Of a stretch of 43,395 nucleotides of DNA, positions 32,794-42,024 are shown in pieces. The notes under the pieces were generated by a model. That model saw only the letters and a list, made by a program, of their open reading frames with translations. It ran no database searches and was not told where the DNA came from. The DNA is from Gemmataceae bacterium (GTDB taxonomy: Bacteria; Planctomycetota; Planctomycetia; Gemmatales; Gemmataceae). The translations under genes and the position numbers were made by a program. Position 1 is the first letter of the stretch. The number at the start of each line of letters is the position of its first letter. The DNA lies in NCBI GenBank assembly GCA_019636445.1, contig JAHBXO010000045.1:1-43395 (forward strand). The letters are read 5' to 3'.

Positions 32794-34857
32794 ATGAATT
32801 CCACGACCGATCGCGATCCTCTGGACCTCGTCGCCGAGGAATTTGCGGACCGCTGCCGGCGCGGCGAGATGCCTTCCGTCACCGATTTCCTGGGGCGCTA
32901 TCCAAACCTGGCCGAGGACCTGCGCGATCTCCTGCCGGCGGTCGCGCAGATCGAACTGCTGAAGCGCCACCGTCATTCGTCCACGCCGCTGCCGGTCGTG
33001 CACGTCTCGGATTGCCCGGAGAAACTCGGCGATTACCGCATCCTGCGGGAACTCGGCCGTGGCGGCATGGGGATCGTCTACGAGGCGATGCAGGAATCGC
33101 TTGGCCGGCGCGTGGCGCTCAAGATGCTGCCGCTGCCAGGGCGGAACGACGCCGTGCGCCGCGAGCGATTCCTCCGCGAGGCGCAGGTCGCCGCCAAACT
33201 GCACCATACGAACATCGTTCCGGTCTTCGGCGTCGGCGAAGAGAACGGGATCCCGTACTTCGTCATGCAGTTCATACCCGGCTGCGGGTTGAACGACGTG
33301 ATCGCGAGCTGGAAGGAATTGAATTCCGACATTCGGCACGCGTCGCCGGCGCTCGTGCGGCCGAACCAGTGGCGCCGCATCGCCGACATCGGCGCCGCCG
33401 CCGCCCACGGCCTCGCGTATGCGCACGGCCAGGGCGTCCTCCACCGCGACGTGAAGCCCGGCAACCTCCTGCTCGACCACCACGGCACCGTCTGGATCGC
33501 CGACTTCGGCCTTGCCAAACTCCTCGATCACCACACGCTCACCGCCACCGGCGACCTGCTCGGCACCATTCCCTACATGGCCCCGGAAGCCCTGCGCGGC
33601 GAGGGCGACCACCGCGCCGACATCTACGGACTCGGCATGACCCTCTACGAACTCGCCACGGGTTCGATGCCGTATCAGCATTCCAACCCTGCCGTCCTGA
33701 TCCGCGAGATCGGGGAAAAGGATCCGCCGCCGCCGCGCGCTGTGAACCCGCGCGTGCCGCGCGACCTCGAGACGATCATCCTCAAGGCGATCGCCCGCGA
33801 GCCGGGCCGACGATACGCGAGTGCGGCCGAGATGGCACACGACCTCGACGCCTACCTGAACGATCAACCGATCCGCGCCCGGCGTTCGTCGGTGCTCCAG
33901 CGATCGTGGCTCTGGGCGAAACGCAACCCGATCCTCGCGATGCTTTCCACGATCACGGCGGGGGCGCTGGTCTTCGCCGCGATCGTCGGCTGGGTGAGCT
34001 ACAGCCGCACCAGTGCGGCCCTGGCGAGCGAACGCAAACTGCTCGCGGATACCGAAGAAGCGAACAAAAAGCTCCTGGACAATCTGAACCTCTCGCTCGC
34101 GGCGTTCGAGGCGGTTTTCGAGGCGGCTAATCCGACCGAACCGTTCGGCTTCGGCCCGCCGCCGCGCCCGCCGGAAGGGGATGGGCCGCGCATTCCCATG
34201 CGCCCTGAAGGCGGACGCCCCGATGGTGGGCGACCAGACGGCGGCCGGCCCGAAGGGGACCGGGGGCGGCCGAACGCGCCCATGCCCGGCGGACGGGCGC
34301 TCGTCGTCGATCCCGTCAAGATGTTGGAAGTCGTTCTCGACTTCTACGAGAAGTTCGCCGAGCAGAACTCGGCCAACCCGAAACTGAAGCAGGAGAACGA
34401 GACGAATTACAAGCTGCGCCTGAACGCCGCGAAGGCGTACCGCAAGGTCGGGCAGATGAAATCGTTCCTCGGCCGGCTGGAACCGAACGCGGCCGCGCAG
34501 CCCCTCCATCGCTCGCTGGAAATCTTGAGCGAACTGATGCGCAGTTATCCGGACGTGCGGGATGTCCAGCGGGAATTCGTGCTGAGCGTCGCGGCGCTGG
34601 ACGCGGTGAAGGACCCGAAACTGGCGACTGGCGAGCGCCTGGAACTGGTGCGCCGCGCGGCGTCGCTGGTTGAGCCGGGCGCGGGCGCGACGCGCTGGAC
34701 CCTCGATCAACTGGCGCGGATGGCGCAGGCCGACGGCGACCGCGAACTCGCCGAGGCGATCCGGGCGCGTATGCCGGAGTTCCGACCGTTCGAGTTCCGC
34801 CCCGGCGGTGAGCGCCCGAACGGCCGACCCGGCGAACAAGGACCCCGCCGCCCGTAG
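32794..34857 (+). CDS. Ser/Thr protein kinase with extracytoplasmic C-terminal domain
   Basis: A 687-residue kinase. Residues 1-75 are a helical N-terminal module (FADRCRRGEMPSVTDFLGRYP, typical of planctomycete kinases). The kinase domain (80-360) has GRGGMGIVYEA, VALKML with Lys110, HRDVKPGN with Asp219, DFG (237-239) and MAPEALRG. A transmembrane helix lies at about 379-403. Outside are a coiled-coil-like stretch (406-435), a Gly/Arg/Pro-rich spacer with tandem GGRPDGGRPD units (about 472-495), and a helical TPR-like domain (505-675; KLRLNAAKAYRKVGQ). It starts with ATG 32794. Its stop lies 1 base before the pgsA start, so phospholipid synthesis and this kinase are cotranscribed. Confidence 0.92.
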   Translation: MNSTTDRDPLDLVAEEFADRCRRGEMPSVTDFLGRYPNLAEDLRDLLPAVAQIELLKRHRHSSTPLPVVHVSDCPEKLGDYRILRELGRGGMGIVYEAMQESLGRRVALKMLPLPGRNDAVRRERFLREAQVAAKLHHTNIVPVFGVGEENGIPYFVMQFIPGCGLNDVIASWKELNSDIRHASPALVRPNQWRRIADIGAAAAHGLAYAHGQGVLHRDVKPGNLLLDHHGTVWIADFGLAKLLDHHTLTATGDLLGTIPYMAPEALRGEGDHRADIYGLGMTLYELATGSMPYQHSNPAVLIREIGEKDPPPPRAVNPRVPRDLETIILKAIAREPGRRYASAAEMAHDLDAYLNDQPIRARRSSVLQRSWLWAKRNPILAMLSTITAGALVFAAIVGWVSYSRTSAALASERKLLADTEEANKKLLDNLNLSLAAFEAVFEAANPTEPFGFGPPPRPPEGDGPRIPMRPEGGRPDGGRPDGGRPEGDRGRPNAPMPGGRALVVDPVKMLEVVLDFYEKFAEQNSANPKLKQENETNYKLRLNAAKAYRKVGQMKSFLGRLEPNAAAQPLHRSLEILSELMRSYPDVRDVQREFVLSVAALDAVKDPKLATGERLELVRRAASLVEPGAGATRWTLDQLARMAQADGDRELAEAIRARMPEFRPFEFRPGGERPNGRPGEQGPRRP
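34197..34275 (+). repeat. Gly-Gly-Arg-Pro tandem repeat inside kinase gene
   Basis: Degenerate tandem units encode GGRPDGGRPDGGRPEGDRG in the spacer after the transmembrane helix. It is a likely site of length change; no other role is visible. Confidence 0.7.
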
Positions 34858-34858
34858 A

Positions 34859-35428
34859 ATGACCCGCGTGTCGCCGAATTCGCTCACCACCGTGCCGAAC
34901 CTGCTCTCGCTGTCGCGCGTCCCGCTCGGCATCGGGGTCTTCGCCGCCATCGCGCACGGGCTCTGGCCCGCGGCCCTCGCCGTCTTCCTCCTCGCCACCC
35001 TCACCGACTGGCTCGACGGCTGGTACGCCCGACGCTACGGACTCGCCTCTGCCGTCGGCCGCAGCCTCGACCCGCTCACCGACAAGTTCCTCATCTGCGG
35101 CACTTTCATCTATCTACAGTCCGCGAACGTCGGCGTGCTGCCCTGGATGGTCACCGCTGTCGTCGGCCGGGAAATTCTCGTCACCGGCTTGCGCGGCATC
35201 GTCGAAGCGACCGGCAAGAAGTTCGGCGCCGACTGGTTCGGCAAATTGAAGACCGCGCTCCAGTGCGCCGCCATCATCGCGATCCTGACCCTGAAGACGT
35301 TCGACGGCACGGTACTCGCCAGGCTTGAAATCGTCTGGTGGGTGCTGCTCTACGCCATGCTCGTCGCAACGATCGGCAGCGGGATCCAGTATGTCGTGAA
35401 GGCCGCAAAACTCTTGCGTCAGGAGTGA
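34859..35428 (+). CDS. pgsA: CDP-diacylglycerol-glycerol-3-phosphate 3-phosphatidyltransferase
   Basis: The 189-residue integral membrane enzyme makes phosphatidylglycerophosphate from CDP-diacylglycerol and glycerol-3-phosphate. The CDP-alcohol phosphotransferase signature is intact: DWLDGWYARRYG, then GRSLDPLTDK, giving the D-x2-DG-x2-AR-x8-G-x3-D-x3-D order. It is preceded by NLLSLSRVPLGIG, the usual N-terminal helix, and has about four to five more hydrophobic helices. ATG 34859 overlaps no stop but lies 1 base after the kinase stop. The next gene follows after 4 bases, with its AGGAG inside the pgsA end. Confidence 0.92.
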   Translation: MTRVSPNSLTTVPNLLSLSRVPLGIGVFAAIAHGLWPAALAVFLLATLTDWLDGWYARRYGLASAVGRSLDPLTDKFLICGTFIYLQSANVGVLPWMVTAVVGREILVTGLRGIVEATGKKFGADWFGKLKTALQCAAIIAILTLKTFDGTVLARLEIVWWVLLYAMLVATIGSGIQYVVKAAKLLRQE

Positions 35429-35432
35429 CCCG

Positions 35433-36128
35433 ATGGCGGGCGTGCATGGAGAACGGTTCTATGGTTACGTCGACCGGGTACCCGGGCTGGCCTACGTCGC
35501 GACGCAGTTCTTCCATTTCAATTTCGTGCCGATTTTCCCGCTTGGATCGTACGTCGTTCCCGAAGCCGTTCCGGCCGCGTTCGCGGTTCCTCGCCGGATC
35601 CCGATGAACCTGAAATCGGTCCTCGTCGGCTATTTCCGCGGCTGGGTGGGGCTGGCGACGATCGTGCTCTTCGCGGTGTGCGGCATCCAATCGATCGAGG
35701 CGATCCAGGACACGAATCCCGGCGACGCGATGACGGCGCTGGCCATCGCCGTCGCCGCCGTTGCGTACGCCGCCGTCTGGTGGGCGATGATCGGATCGCA
35801 CAAATCGTGGATCGCCGCCTGGCTCGTCGTGCTCGCCGCCACCGGCGGCTACTTCTCGTGGGATGCCGCCAACCCGCTGCCGCCGAAGCCCGATAACCCT
35901 TTCAAGGCACCGGTCGCGCGCGGCCATCGCCACCGCGCGGACCTCCCCGACTTGTTCCTCTACGCCAACGGCTGCCTGTTCGCACTGACGGCACTGCGCG
36001 CGTTCGACCGCGCCGGTCGCGGGCGCGCCTACGAACTCGGCGACATCCTCGGCGTTGACGAAGAACGGATCAACGAACTCCTCGACGCTGGACGCGAGCC
36101 GATCGCGGACGACGAACCCCGGGCGTGA
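35433..36128 (+). CDS. membrane protein of unknown function
   Basis: A 231-residue protein with about three hydrophobic helices: GWVGLATIVLFAVCGIQSIE, a long ALAIAVAAVAYAAVWWAMI stretch and WIAAWLVVLAATGGYF. The N-terminus (1-55; YGYVDRVPGLAYVATQFFHF, FVPIFPLGSYVV) is hydrophobic-aromatic. The C-terminal tail (160-231) is soluble, with CLFALTALRAFDRA and an acidic end. No family recognised with confidence. It starts 8 bases after AGGAG and ends 3 bases before the propeller gene, so it belongs to the pgsA operon. Confidence 0.7.
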   Translation: MAGVHGERFYGYVDRVPGLAYVATQFFHFNFVPIFPLGSYVVPEAVPAAFAVPRRIPMNLKSVLVGYFRGWVGLATIVLFAVCGIQSIEAIQDTNPGDAMTALAIAVAAVAYAAVWWAMIGSHKSWIAAWLVVLAATGGYFSWDAANPLPPKPDNPFKAPVARGHRHRADLPDLFLYANGCLFALTALRAFDRAGRGRAYELGDILGVDEERINELLDAGREPIADDEPRA

Positions 36129-36131
36129 GCC

Positions 36132-37382
36132 ATGCCGAACGAACGCCAACTCACCGACGGCCCCGGCGGCCGCATCCTGACGAACGCGAACGTCTGGTCG
36201 CCGGAAGGCGAATGGATCGTCTTCGATACGCGGTCCGACGCCGCCGGGGAACGGTTTGACGGCACGCGCATCCAGGCCGTGAACGTCCGAACGAACGAGG
36301 TGCGGACCGTCTACGAATCCCGCAATGGCGCCCAATGTGGCGTGGCAACCTGGCACCCGAAGGACGGGAAGATCATCTTCATCCACGGACCCGAGAACCC
36401 GACGCCGGAATGGAGCTACGGTGCTCCGCGCCGGCAGGGCGTGATCGTGGACTTCGAGAAGCGGACGACGGAGCCGTTTGACGGGCGGGATCTCGTCCCG
36501 CCGTTCACGCCTGGCGCGCTGCGCGGCGGGTCCCATGTCCACGTCTTCAGCCCCGACGGTGGCAAGGTCAGCTTCACTTACGAGGACCAGTACCTGACCC
36601 GTCACGAACGCGAAGTCGACGGGCGGGAGATCAATCTCCGGAATGTCGGCGTCGGCGTGCCGGCGGGGTTGGTGCGCGTCGGGCGAGGGCATCCCCGCAA
36701 CGCCGACGGAACGTACTTCTGCGTGCTCGTCTCGAAGACGACGGCGCATCCGAAGCCCGGCTCGGATGAAATCTCCAAGGCTTTCGAAGAAGGCTGGATC
36801 GATAATCGAACGCTCGCGTTCCAGGGGCACGTTGTCACGCAGAAGGGAGAGACGATTTCGGAAGTCTTCGTGGTCGATCTGCCGGACGACCTGCGCGCCG
36901 TCGGCGACGGACCGTTGCAAGGCACCGAATCGCGGCGGCCGCTCCCGCCGAAGGGTACGCGGCAGCGCCGGCTCACGTTCACGGCCGATCGGAAACATCC
37001 GGGGTTGCAAGGTCCGCGCCACTGGTTGCGGTGTTCCCCGGACGGATCGCGCATCGCGTTCCTGATGAAGGACGATGCCGGCGTGCCCCAACTCGCGACC
37101 GTATCACCTGCCGGCGGAAAGCCCAGCCAACTGACACGAACGACGGCGGGGATCGCCTCCGCGTTCACCTGGAGCGCGGACGGTTCGCACCTCGCGTTCG
37201 TTTGCGACGGCCGCATCGCCGTGGCCGATGCCGGGACGGGCGCGATCCGGTTTCTCACCGAACCGGTGCCGCAGGCCGAGGCACCGCGACCGGAAGCCTG
37301 CGTCTTCTCGCCCGATGGCAAGCGGATCGCCTTCGTCCGCCGCCGCTCGGAATCGAATCAGATCCACGTCGTGGATGTCTAA
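36132..37382 (+). CDS. TolB-like propeller, DUF3748 (YidR-like) protein
   Basis: A 416-residue beta-propeller without signal peptide. It opens with RQLTDGPGGRILTNANVWSP and has WD40-like TolB blades: EGEWIVFDTRSDAAG, HVHVFSPDGGKVSFTYED, CSPDGSRIAFLMKDDAG, FTWSADGSHLAFVC and VFSPDGKRIAFVRR. The N-terminal and middle wording (GVATWHPKDGKIIFIHGPE; GGSHVHVFS) match the DUF3748/YidR family, of unknown function. Last gene of the pgsA operon; its stop overlaps that of the opposing glycosyltransferase gene by 4 bases. Confidence 0.78.
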   Translation: MPNERQLTDGPGGRILTNANVWSPEGEWIVFDTRSDAAGERFDGTRIQAVNVRTNEVRTVYESRNGAQCGVATWHPKDGKIIFIHGPENPTPEWSYGAPRRQGVIVDFEKRTTEPFDGRDLVPPFTPGALRGGSHVHVFSPDGGKVSFTYEDQYLTRHEREVDGREINLRNVGVGVPAGLVRVGRGHPRNADGTYFCVLVSKTTAHPKPGSDEISKAFEEGWIDNRTLAFQGHVVTQKGETISEVFVVDLPDDLRAVGDGPLQGTESRRPLPPKGTRQRRLTFTADRKHPGLQGPRHWLRCSPDGSRIAFLMKDDAGVPQLATVSPAGGKPSQLTRTTAGIASAFTWSADGSHLAFVCDGRIAVADAGTGAIRFLTEPVPQAEAPRPEACVFSPDGKRIAFVRRRSESNQIHVVDV

Positions 37383-39007
37383 CGTCGAACAGGGACTTCG
37401 ATCGCGAGATCGCGGCCGCCCCAGAGCATCGGGATGTTCAGTGTGCGCGGCCCCGCGGGTCGGTTTCGCATTCGATAGATCGCAAGCCGGGCGCCGTCCA
37501 TCCATTCGATGTTGTTGTTGTGGATCGGCAATTCCGCCACCCGTTCAAAGAGATCGACCCGCTCCTTCAGGACCCTTCGCAGGGCGATCTGGGCCGGCAG
37601 GACATGCTTGAGCGGTGGTTCCTCGATGACAAGGAATTCGGGCGCGAGCCGCGTCAGCAGGTCGGCGATCTCGCGTTCGGATTTCGTCCATTCCACGTAT
37701 CCGGCTCCGGGATCGCTGCGGACGGCGTAGAGGAGTTTGTCGCCGCGCGCGATCCAGATCCGTCGGTCGGCGTCGCGGACGCGTGTGGAGTGGATAAACG
37801 TGCCGTCGAAGTGGCCGTCGAAGAGGACGATTCCGGGGCCGTCGGTGTTCGCGAGGACGTACTCGGCAGCATCGGCGTAGCCGCGGACCCAGGGCACGGG
37901 TTGGCGAAGCGTCCAGCAGCCGGCAGACCCGACGACGAAGGCGGCGACCACAAGCGTCCACCATTTTCGGCCGAAGCGGCGGAGCGGTTCGAGCGCGGCT
38001 TCGGCGGCCCAAACGCACCATGCGGGCAGCCAGTAGATCGTGTGGCGTGTCTCCTGCTCGGAGAGGGCGGCGAAGCAGGCATAGACGACGATCGCGAGCG
38101 CCCAGTAGGTCCGGGATTTCGCCCGATTCATTTGACGGAACGACAGGATTAGACCGGCCACACCGGCGGCGGTCGCCACGAGGCCGAGCTGGAACTCGAG
38201 GCTTCGCGGATAGTAGGTGAGGCGGTCCCACCCGTGCCTCACGACGTCGGGATTGGAACCGCTGCTGGCCGCGAGGGCGTGTTGCTGGCCGATGGTTTGA
38301 TAGGCGAGCCAGTAGAACGGCGCGAGCGCGACGAGAATCGTGACCGTCGCGAGCAGGACCGGGCGCGTGATGACCAGTCGTAGGCGGCCTTCCATCGCCA
38401 GGCGCAGCAGGAAGAGCGGGGCGAGGAAGACCGCGTCGTATCGGTGCAATCCGGCCGCGACGACGCCGACCGCGAAGGCGATCAGATCGCGGCGTTTCGT
38501 ATCCGCGAGATAGCGTTCGAAATGGACGATCGCGGCGAGCACGCAGGCGAGAGTCGGCACTTCCAGCATGACGGCGCGGGAATTGACGAATACCTCGCGA
38601 GAGAGGACTAGAAGCGTGGCTGCGACCGCCGCGGTCGTCGCGCCGTGCGTGCGTCGAACGAGCGAATGAAAATAGGCGAGCGCGACGAGTAGGTACGCGA
38701 GCACCAGTCCGCGGCCGGTTTCCAGCTCCGGACCGAAGACGAGCATCGCCGCACCTTCGAGGGCGTGGAACCCCTGCGGCCAGACGAGCAGGCCGAGGCA
38801 CGGGTACTGCGCGTAATACCGTTCGGCGTAGGCGCGCGGCGAACGATATCCGCCGTCGCGGATCGCATCGCGGACGAAGACGCCGGTCATCACGTGGCGC
38901 GTCTCGTCGCCGCTGAAATACGGTTCGGTGGGTTGCTTCCACACGAGATGAACGACGATCGCGAGGGCGAGGATCGCGGGCAGCGCGAGGCCCGGGCGCG
39001 CAGTCAT
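37379..39007 (-). CDS. GT39/ArnT-like membrane glycosyltransferase
   Basis: A 542-residue protein with about 9-11 hydrophobic helices in the first 350 residues and a soluble C-terminal part. The first outer loop carries FSGDETRHV with Asp34 and Glu35, the acid pair of GT39/83 (ArnT/PMT-like) enzymes that use polyprenyl-phosphate sugars. YPCLGLLVWPQGFHALEG and FVNSRAVMLEVP also fit. It would transfer a sugar from a lipid carrier to an outside acceptor. Its start overlaps the deacetylase stop (ATGA). It is the last gene of the surface polysaccharide operon. Acceptor unknown. Confidence 0.82.
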   Translation of the reverse strand: MTARPGLALPAILALAIVVHLVWKQPTEPYFSGDETRHVMTGVFVRDAIRDGGYRSPRAYAERYYAQYPCLGLLVWPQGFHALEGAAMLVFGPELETGRGLVLAYLLVALAYFHSLVRRTHGATTAAVAATLLVLSREVFVNSRAVMLEVPTLACVLAAIVHFERYLADTKRRDLIAFAVGVVAAGLHRYDAVFLAPLFLLRLAMEGRLRLVITRPVLLATVTILVALAPFYWLAYQTIGQQHALAASSGSNPDVVRHGWDRLTYYPRSLEFQLGLVATAAGVAGLILSFRQMNRAKSRTYWALAIVVYACFAALSEQETRHTIYWLPAWCVWAAEAALEPLRRFGRKWWTLVVAAFVVGSAGCWTLRQPVPWVRGYADAAEYVLANTDGPGIVLFDGHFDGTFIHSTRVRDADRRIWIARGDKLLYAVRSDPGAGYVEWTKSEREIADLLTRLAPEFLVIEEPPLKHVLPAQIALRRVLKERVDLFERVAELPIHNNNIEWMDGARLAIYRMRNRPAGPRTLNIPMLWGGRDLAIEVPVRR

Positions 39008-39993
39008 GGGCCGATCCGCGCGAAGTCGGGCCGGCGCGTCGGCAGTTTCGCCGATACGAGCGTTTCGGCGTAGCGGCCCATCGGCAGTACGTCGAACTGT
39101 CCGGCCAGACCATCGAGCACTTCGCAGGCGAGATCGAGCTTCCAGCCGGCCGGTCGGTCCATCGCGGGGAAGAAGCCCAGGTCCGCGTCGTCGTCGCTGC
39201 CGAGGAAATCGAGCGGGTGGAGGAGGATCGACGGTTCGAGGTTGGCGGCGCGGCAGAACGCCATCGCCGTGCGGAAATAGCGCCGTGCGGCGAAGCGGGA
39301 GAAGCGGCCGAGGTAGAGCAGGTAGCTCAGGTGCAGCGGTACCTTGGCGAGAGGCAGCGTCGTCACGGGGATTTCGAGGATGGAACCTTGTTCGGTGCGC
39401 CAGCGGTAGGGCTTCAACGGCCGGTGGCCGTCGGCGAGCGTGCCGAACAGCTTCGCGCGTCGCTTCCGTTCGGCCGGCGAGAGCTTGGCCGTCATGAAGT
39501 AGTAGGCGCGGGCGAGCGGGCCGAGGTACGTCGGAAAGGTCGAGGCGTCGTAGCGGTAGCCGCGTTCGACGAGGATGTCGAGCACGGTTTCGGACAGGCT
39601 ATAGCCCGGGCCGCGAAAGCCGTTCGGACGCACGCCGGTGGCAGACTCGATGGCGTCCTCGGCGCGGGCGAGTTCATCGGCGATCTGATCGTGGGAATAG
39701 AGGTGCAGCCACGGCTCGTGGTGGAACGAGTGATTGCCGATCTCGTGTCCAGCGTCGGCGATCGACTTCAATGCGGCGCGATTTCGGTCCAGCGCCGCGT
39801 CCTGCCCGACGACGAACCAGGTGATCGTCAACCCGCGATCCGCGAGCAGTTTCAGCACGCGCGGCACGACGATGTCGAGGTAGCTCGGCAGCGATTCCCA
39901 GCCGGCGTCGCCATGGGTCTTCAGGTACGACCACTTGTTGTCGAGGTCGAGCGAGAGGGAGGCGAGCGGCCGGTGCGTGGCGGGTCGGATCAT
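39004..39993 (-). CDS. polysaccharide deacetylase (NodB-type)
   Basis: A 329-residue carbohydrate esterase 4-type protein. The metal/base motif SLSLDLDNKW gives Asp16 and Asp18; the zinc motif NHSFHHEP gives His88 and His92; GFRGPGYS is the third motif. This would remove N- or O-acetyl groups from a glycan. The C-terminal portion (220-329) is longer than the minimal domain and unrecognised. No signal peptide, so it may act on lipid-linked or UDP-linked glycan on the cytoplasmic side. Both ends are coupled by 4-base overlaps with neighbours. Confidence 0.87.
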   Translation of the reverse strand: MIRPATHRPLASLSLDLDNKWSYLKTHGDAGWESLPSYLDIVVPRVLKLLADRGLTITWFVVGQDAALDRNRAALKSIADAGHEIGNHSFHHEPWLHLYSHDQIADELARAEDAIESATGVRPNGFRGPGYSLSETVLDILVERGYRYDASTFPTYLGPLARAYYFMTAKLSPAERKRRAKLFGTLADGHRPLKPYRWRTEQGSILEIPVTTLPLAKVPLHLSYLLYLGRFSRFAARRYFRTAMAFCRAANLEPSILLHPLDFLGSDDDADLGFFPAMDRPAGWKLDLACEVLDGLAGQFDVLPMGRYAETLVSAKLPTRRPDFARIGP

Positions 39994-41345
39994 CGCGAGG
40001 CCCCCGCGAGGAGGTGCCGCGCGGCGCGGTCGGCCAGTTGCAGTGTCTCGTTCACGTTCAACGTGCCATTGACGATGTGCGCCGAGTTGACGATGTGCAG
40101 GCCCGGCACGGAGGTCGTCATCGGCGGCAGGTTTTCGGAATAGTTCAACGTCGAGATCGCGAGGACCTGCCGGACGCGCGAGACGCGGAATGCGAGTACG
40201 TCGTCGGGTTCGATGTGCGGGTGGATCTTCATCAATCCCGCGAGGAATTCGTCGCGGATGCGCTGATCGGGCATTTCGAAGAGCGGATCGTCCGGAGCGA
40301 CGTACTTCGGGAGATACACGAGGTGCTTGCCGCCGAATTCGTCCGGGTCGACGAGGGCGGTCATCTCGATGATGGCCGTGAACGGCGCCGGGTCGGTGAT
40401 GTTGGTGACGTAGTATCCGGCGAGCGGCTTGCGCAGCAGGAGCGATGCGCAGATGATCCCCTGGTAGCGCAGGGCGTTCAGTTTCGTACGCTCATCGTCG
40501 GAAAGCTGCGGGCACATCCGGGCCGCGATTGGCGCGGCGACGGTGACGGCCACGTGGTCGAACGATTCCATCGAGCCATCGTCGTATTCGATATCGAGGC
40601 CGTAGTCGTTCGAGACGATATGCGAAACCCGGGAGGCTTCTCGGAGGGTGACGCCGGCGTCGAGCAGCGCGTCGGCGGCGCGTTCGAGGATGCGCCCGTA
40701 GCCGCCGCGCACGTAGCCAAAAAGCTCCTTTTTGAGTCCGGTGCGCCGGGCGGCGTACATGCGGGCGATGATGGCCCAGATGAATGCGGCGGAGGCATGG
40801 CGGTAGTTCTCGCCGAGTTTGGCGCGGAGCAGCGGCAGCCAGATCTTCTCCGTCGTCGCGCGGCCGGACCAGCGCCGGAGCCAGTCGACGACGGGAATGC
40901 CTTCGAGTTTCTTCCAATCCCGGATGCGGGATGCGCGGAGGATCGTCAGCGCGAGGCGGAACTTGCCGACGAGGCCGAGCGGCGGGAACTTCAGGAATTC
41001 GAGGGAGTTGGACATCGAGAACAGGCGGCCGTCGGTGTAGAAGCCGGTGCGGGTTTCTTTCCAGTGGAGTTCGTCGATCAGGCCGAGGCTTTCGAGCATC
41101 TGCCGCAGGCGCGTGTCGGACAGGAGGGTGACATGGTAGTGGCGGTCCCAGGCGATGTCGCCGAGTTGCCATGTGTCGGCGAGTCCGCCGAGGTGCGGGG
41201 CGGCCTCGATGAGCGTGACGGCGTGGCCGGCGGCGGCGAGTTGCCGCGCCAACTCGATGCCGAGCAGGCCGCCGCCGACGACCGCCCATCGGCTACCGGT
41301 GGGCGCAAACGGCGGGGGCGGGGGATTCGCGGTAAGCGGATGCAT
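39990..41345 (-). CDS. FAD-dependent oxidoreductase, amine oxidase-like
   Basis: The 451-residue protein has a dinucleotide-binding fold with VVGGGLLGIELARQLAAAGH (residues about 22-41) followed by VTLIEA and GGLADTW, the flavin amine oxidase/protoporphyrinogen oxidase pattern. A second flavin contact region is NSAHIVNGTLNVNETLQLAD near the C-terminus. In glycan clusters such proteins act on NDP- or lipid-linked sugars or carotenoid-like lipids, so substrate is open. Its start overlaps the 3' end of the methyltransferase gene by 53 bases. Confidence 0.85.
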   Translation of the reverse strand: MHPLTANPPPPPFAPTGSRWAVVGGGLLGIELARQLAAAGHAVTLIEAAPHLGGLADTWQLGDIAWDRHYHVTLLSDTRLRQMLESLGLIDELHWKETRTGFYTDGRLFSMSNSLEFLKFPPLGLVGKFRLALTILRASRIRDWKKLEGIPVVDWLRRWSGRATTEKIWLPLLRAKLGENYRHASAAFIWAIIARMYAARRTGLKKELFGYVRGGYGRILERAADALLDAGVTLREASRVSHIVSNDYGLDIEYDDGSMESFDHVAVTVAAPIAARMCPQLSDDERTKLNALRYQGIICASLLLRKPLAGYYVTNITDPAPFTAIIEMTALVDPDEFGGKHLVYLPKYVAPDDPLFEMPDQRIRDEFLAGLMKIHPHIEPDDVLAFRVSRVRQVLAISTLNYSENLPPMTTSVPGLHIVNSAHIVNGTLNVNETLQLADRAARHLLAGASR

Positions 41346-42024
41346 GGGCGGTGCGGCTCAGGACCGCGGTCCGGCGACCGCGGAAGTGCGTGAGGTTACG
41401 GGCAAGGTAGCACGCCGACAGCCCGGCGGCAGTGGCAAACCGGTCGATCTCGGCTTTCGACGGATGGAACGGCGGCCGGCGTCGCGCCGTCGCACCGTAG
41501 CGGCCGCGCTCCGCGAGTGTGTTCCGCAGCGCACGCACGAAGTACCCCCGTCGCACGCTGAAGCGGAATAAGGACCACAGATCCGACCATGTCGAATGCC
41601 CGGGTTCGCTCCAGTCCGAGAGAACGATCCGGCCGTTCGGGCCGAGCAGTTCGGCCCATTCGCCAATTTTCGTCTCCAGTTCCGCAGCCGTAAGATATTG
41701 GACGACGCTGTTGACGAGGACGTAGTCGAACCCGTTCTCTCGGCGATCCCATTCGGCGGCGTTGGGAATGCCCGCCATGTTCCCGGCCGCGATGCGGCGC
41801 ATGTTCGCGGCGTCGTCCCAGACGCGGATGGCGCCCACGTGCGGGGCCAGCAATCGCGCGATCGTCCCGAATCCACATCCGTAATCGAGTACGCGATCGG
41901 TCGATTTCGGCTGGAATTCCCGAAGGAAGTTGCAGACGTACTCCTCGCTCTCCGGTGCGAAGAGCAGTCGGCCTTCCGGCACGCTCTCCCAGTAGTCGAG
42001 CCACGGGTCCGTCGTATCGCTCAT
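41293..42024 (-). CDS. SAM-dependent methyltransferase (class I)
   Basis: A 243-residue protein with motif I VLDYGCGFGTIARLLA (residues about 44-59), IRVWDDAANM as the acidic loop and DYVLVNSVVQYLTAAE as the third strand. The N-terminus WLDYWESVPEGRLLFAPE precedes it. A Trp/Arg-rich C-terminal region suggests an acceptor-binding lid. Probably methylates a sugar or its carrier in this cluster. ATG 42024 overlaps the acetyltransferase stop (ATGA). Confidence 0.87.
   Translation of the reverse strand: MSDTTDPWLDYWESVPEGRLLFAPESEEYVCNFLREFQPKSTDRVLDYGCGFGTIARLLAPHVGAIRVWDDAANMRRIAAGNMAGIPNAAEWDRRENGFDYVLVNSVVQYLTAAELETKIGEWAELLGPNGRIVLSDWSEPGHSTWSDLWSLFRFSVRRGYFVRALRNTLAERGRYGATARRRPPFHPSKAEIDRFATAAGLSACYLARNLTHFRGRRTAVLSRTAHASAYRESPAPAVCAHR

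Noticed and set aside
32638..35004. 788-residue minus-strand frame across the second kinase
   Set aside because: It mirrors the kinase and pgsA genes, which have full catalytic motifs, and shows no motif of its own.
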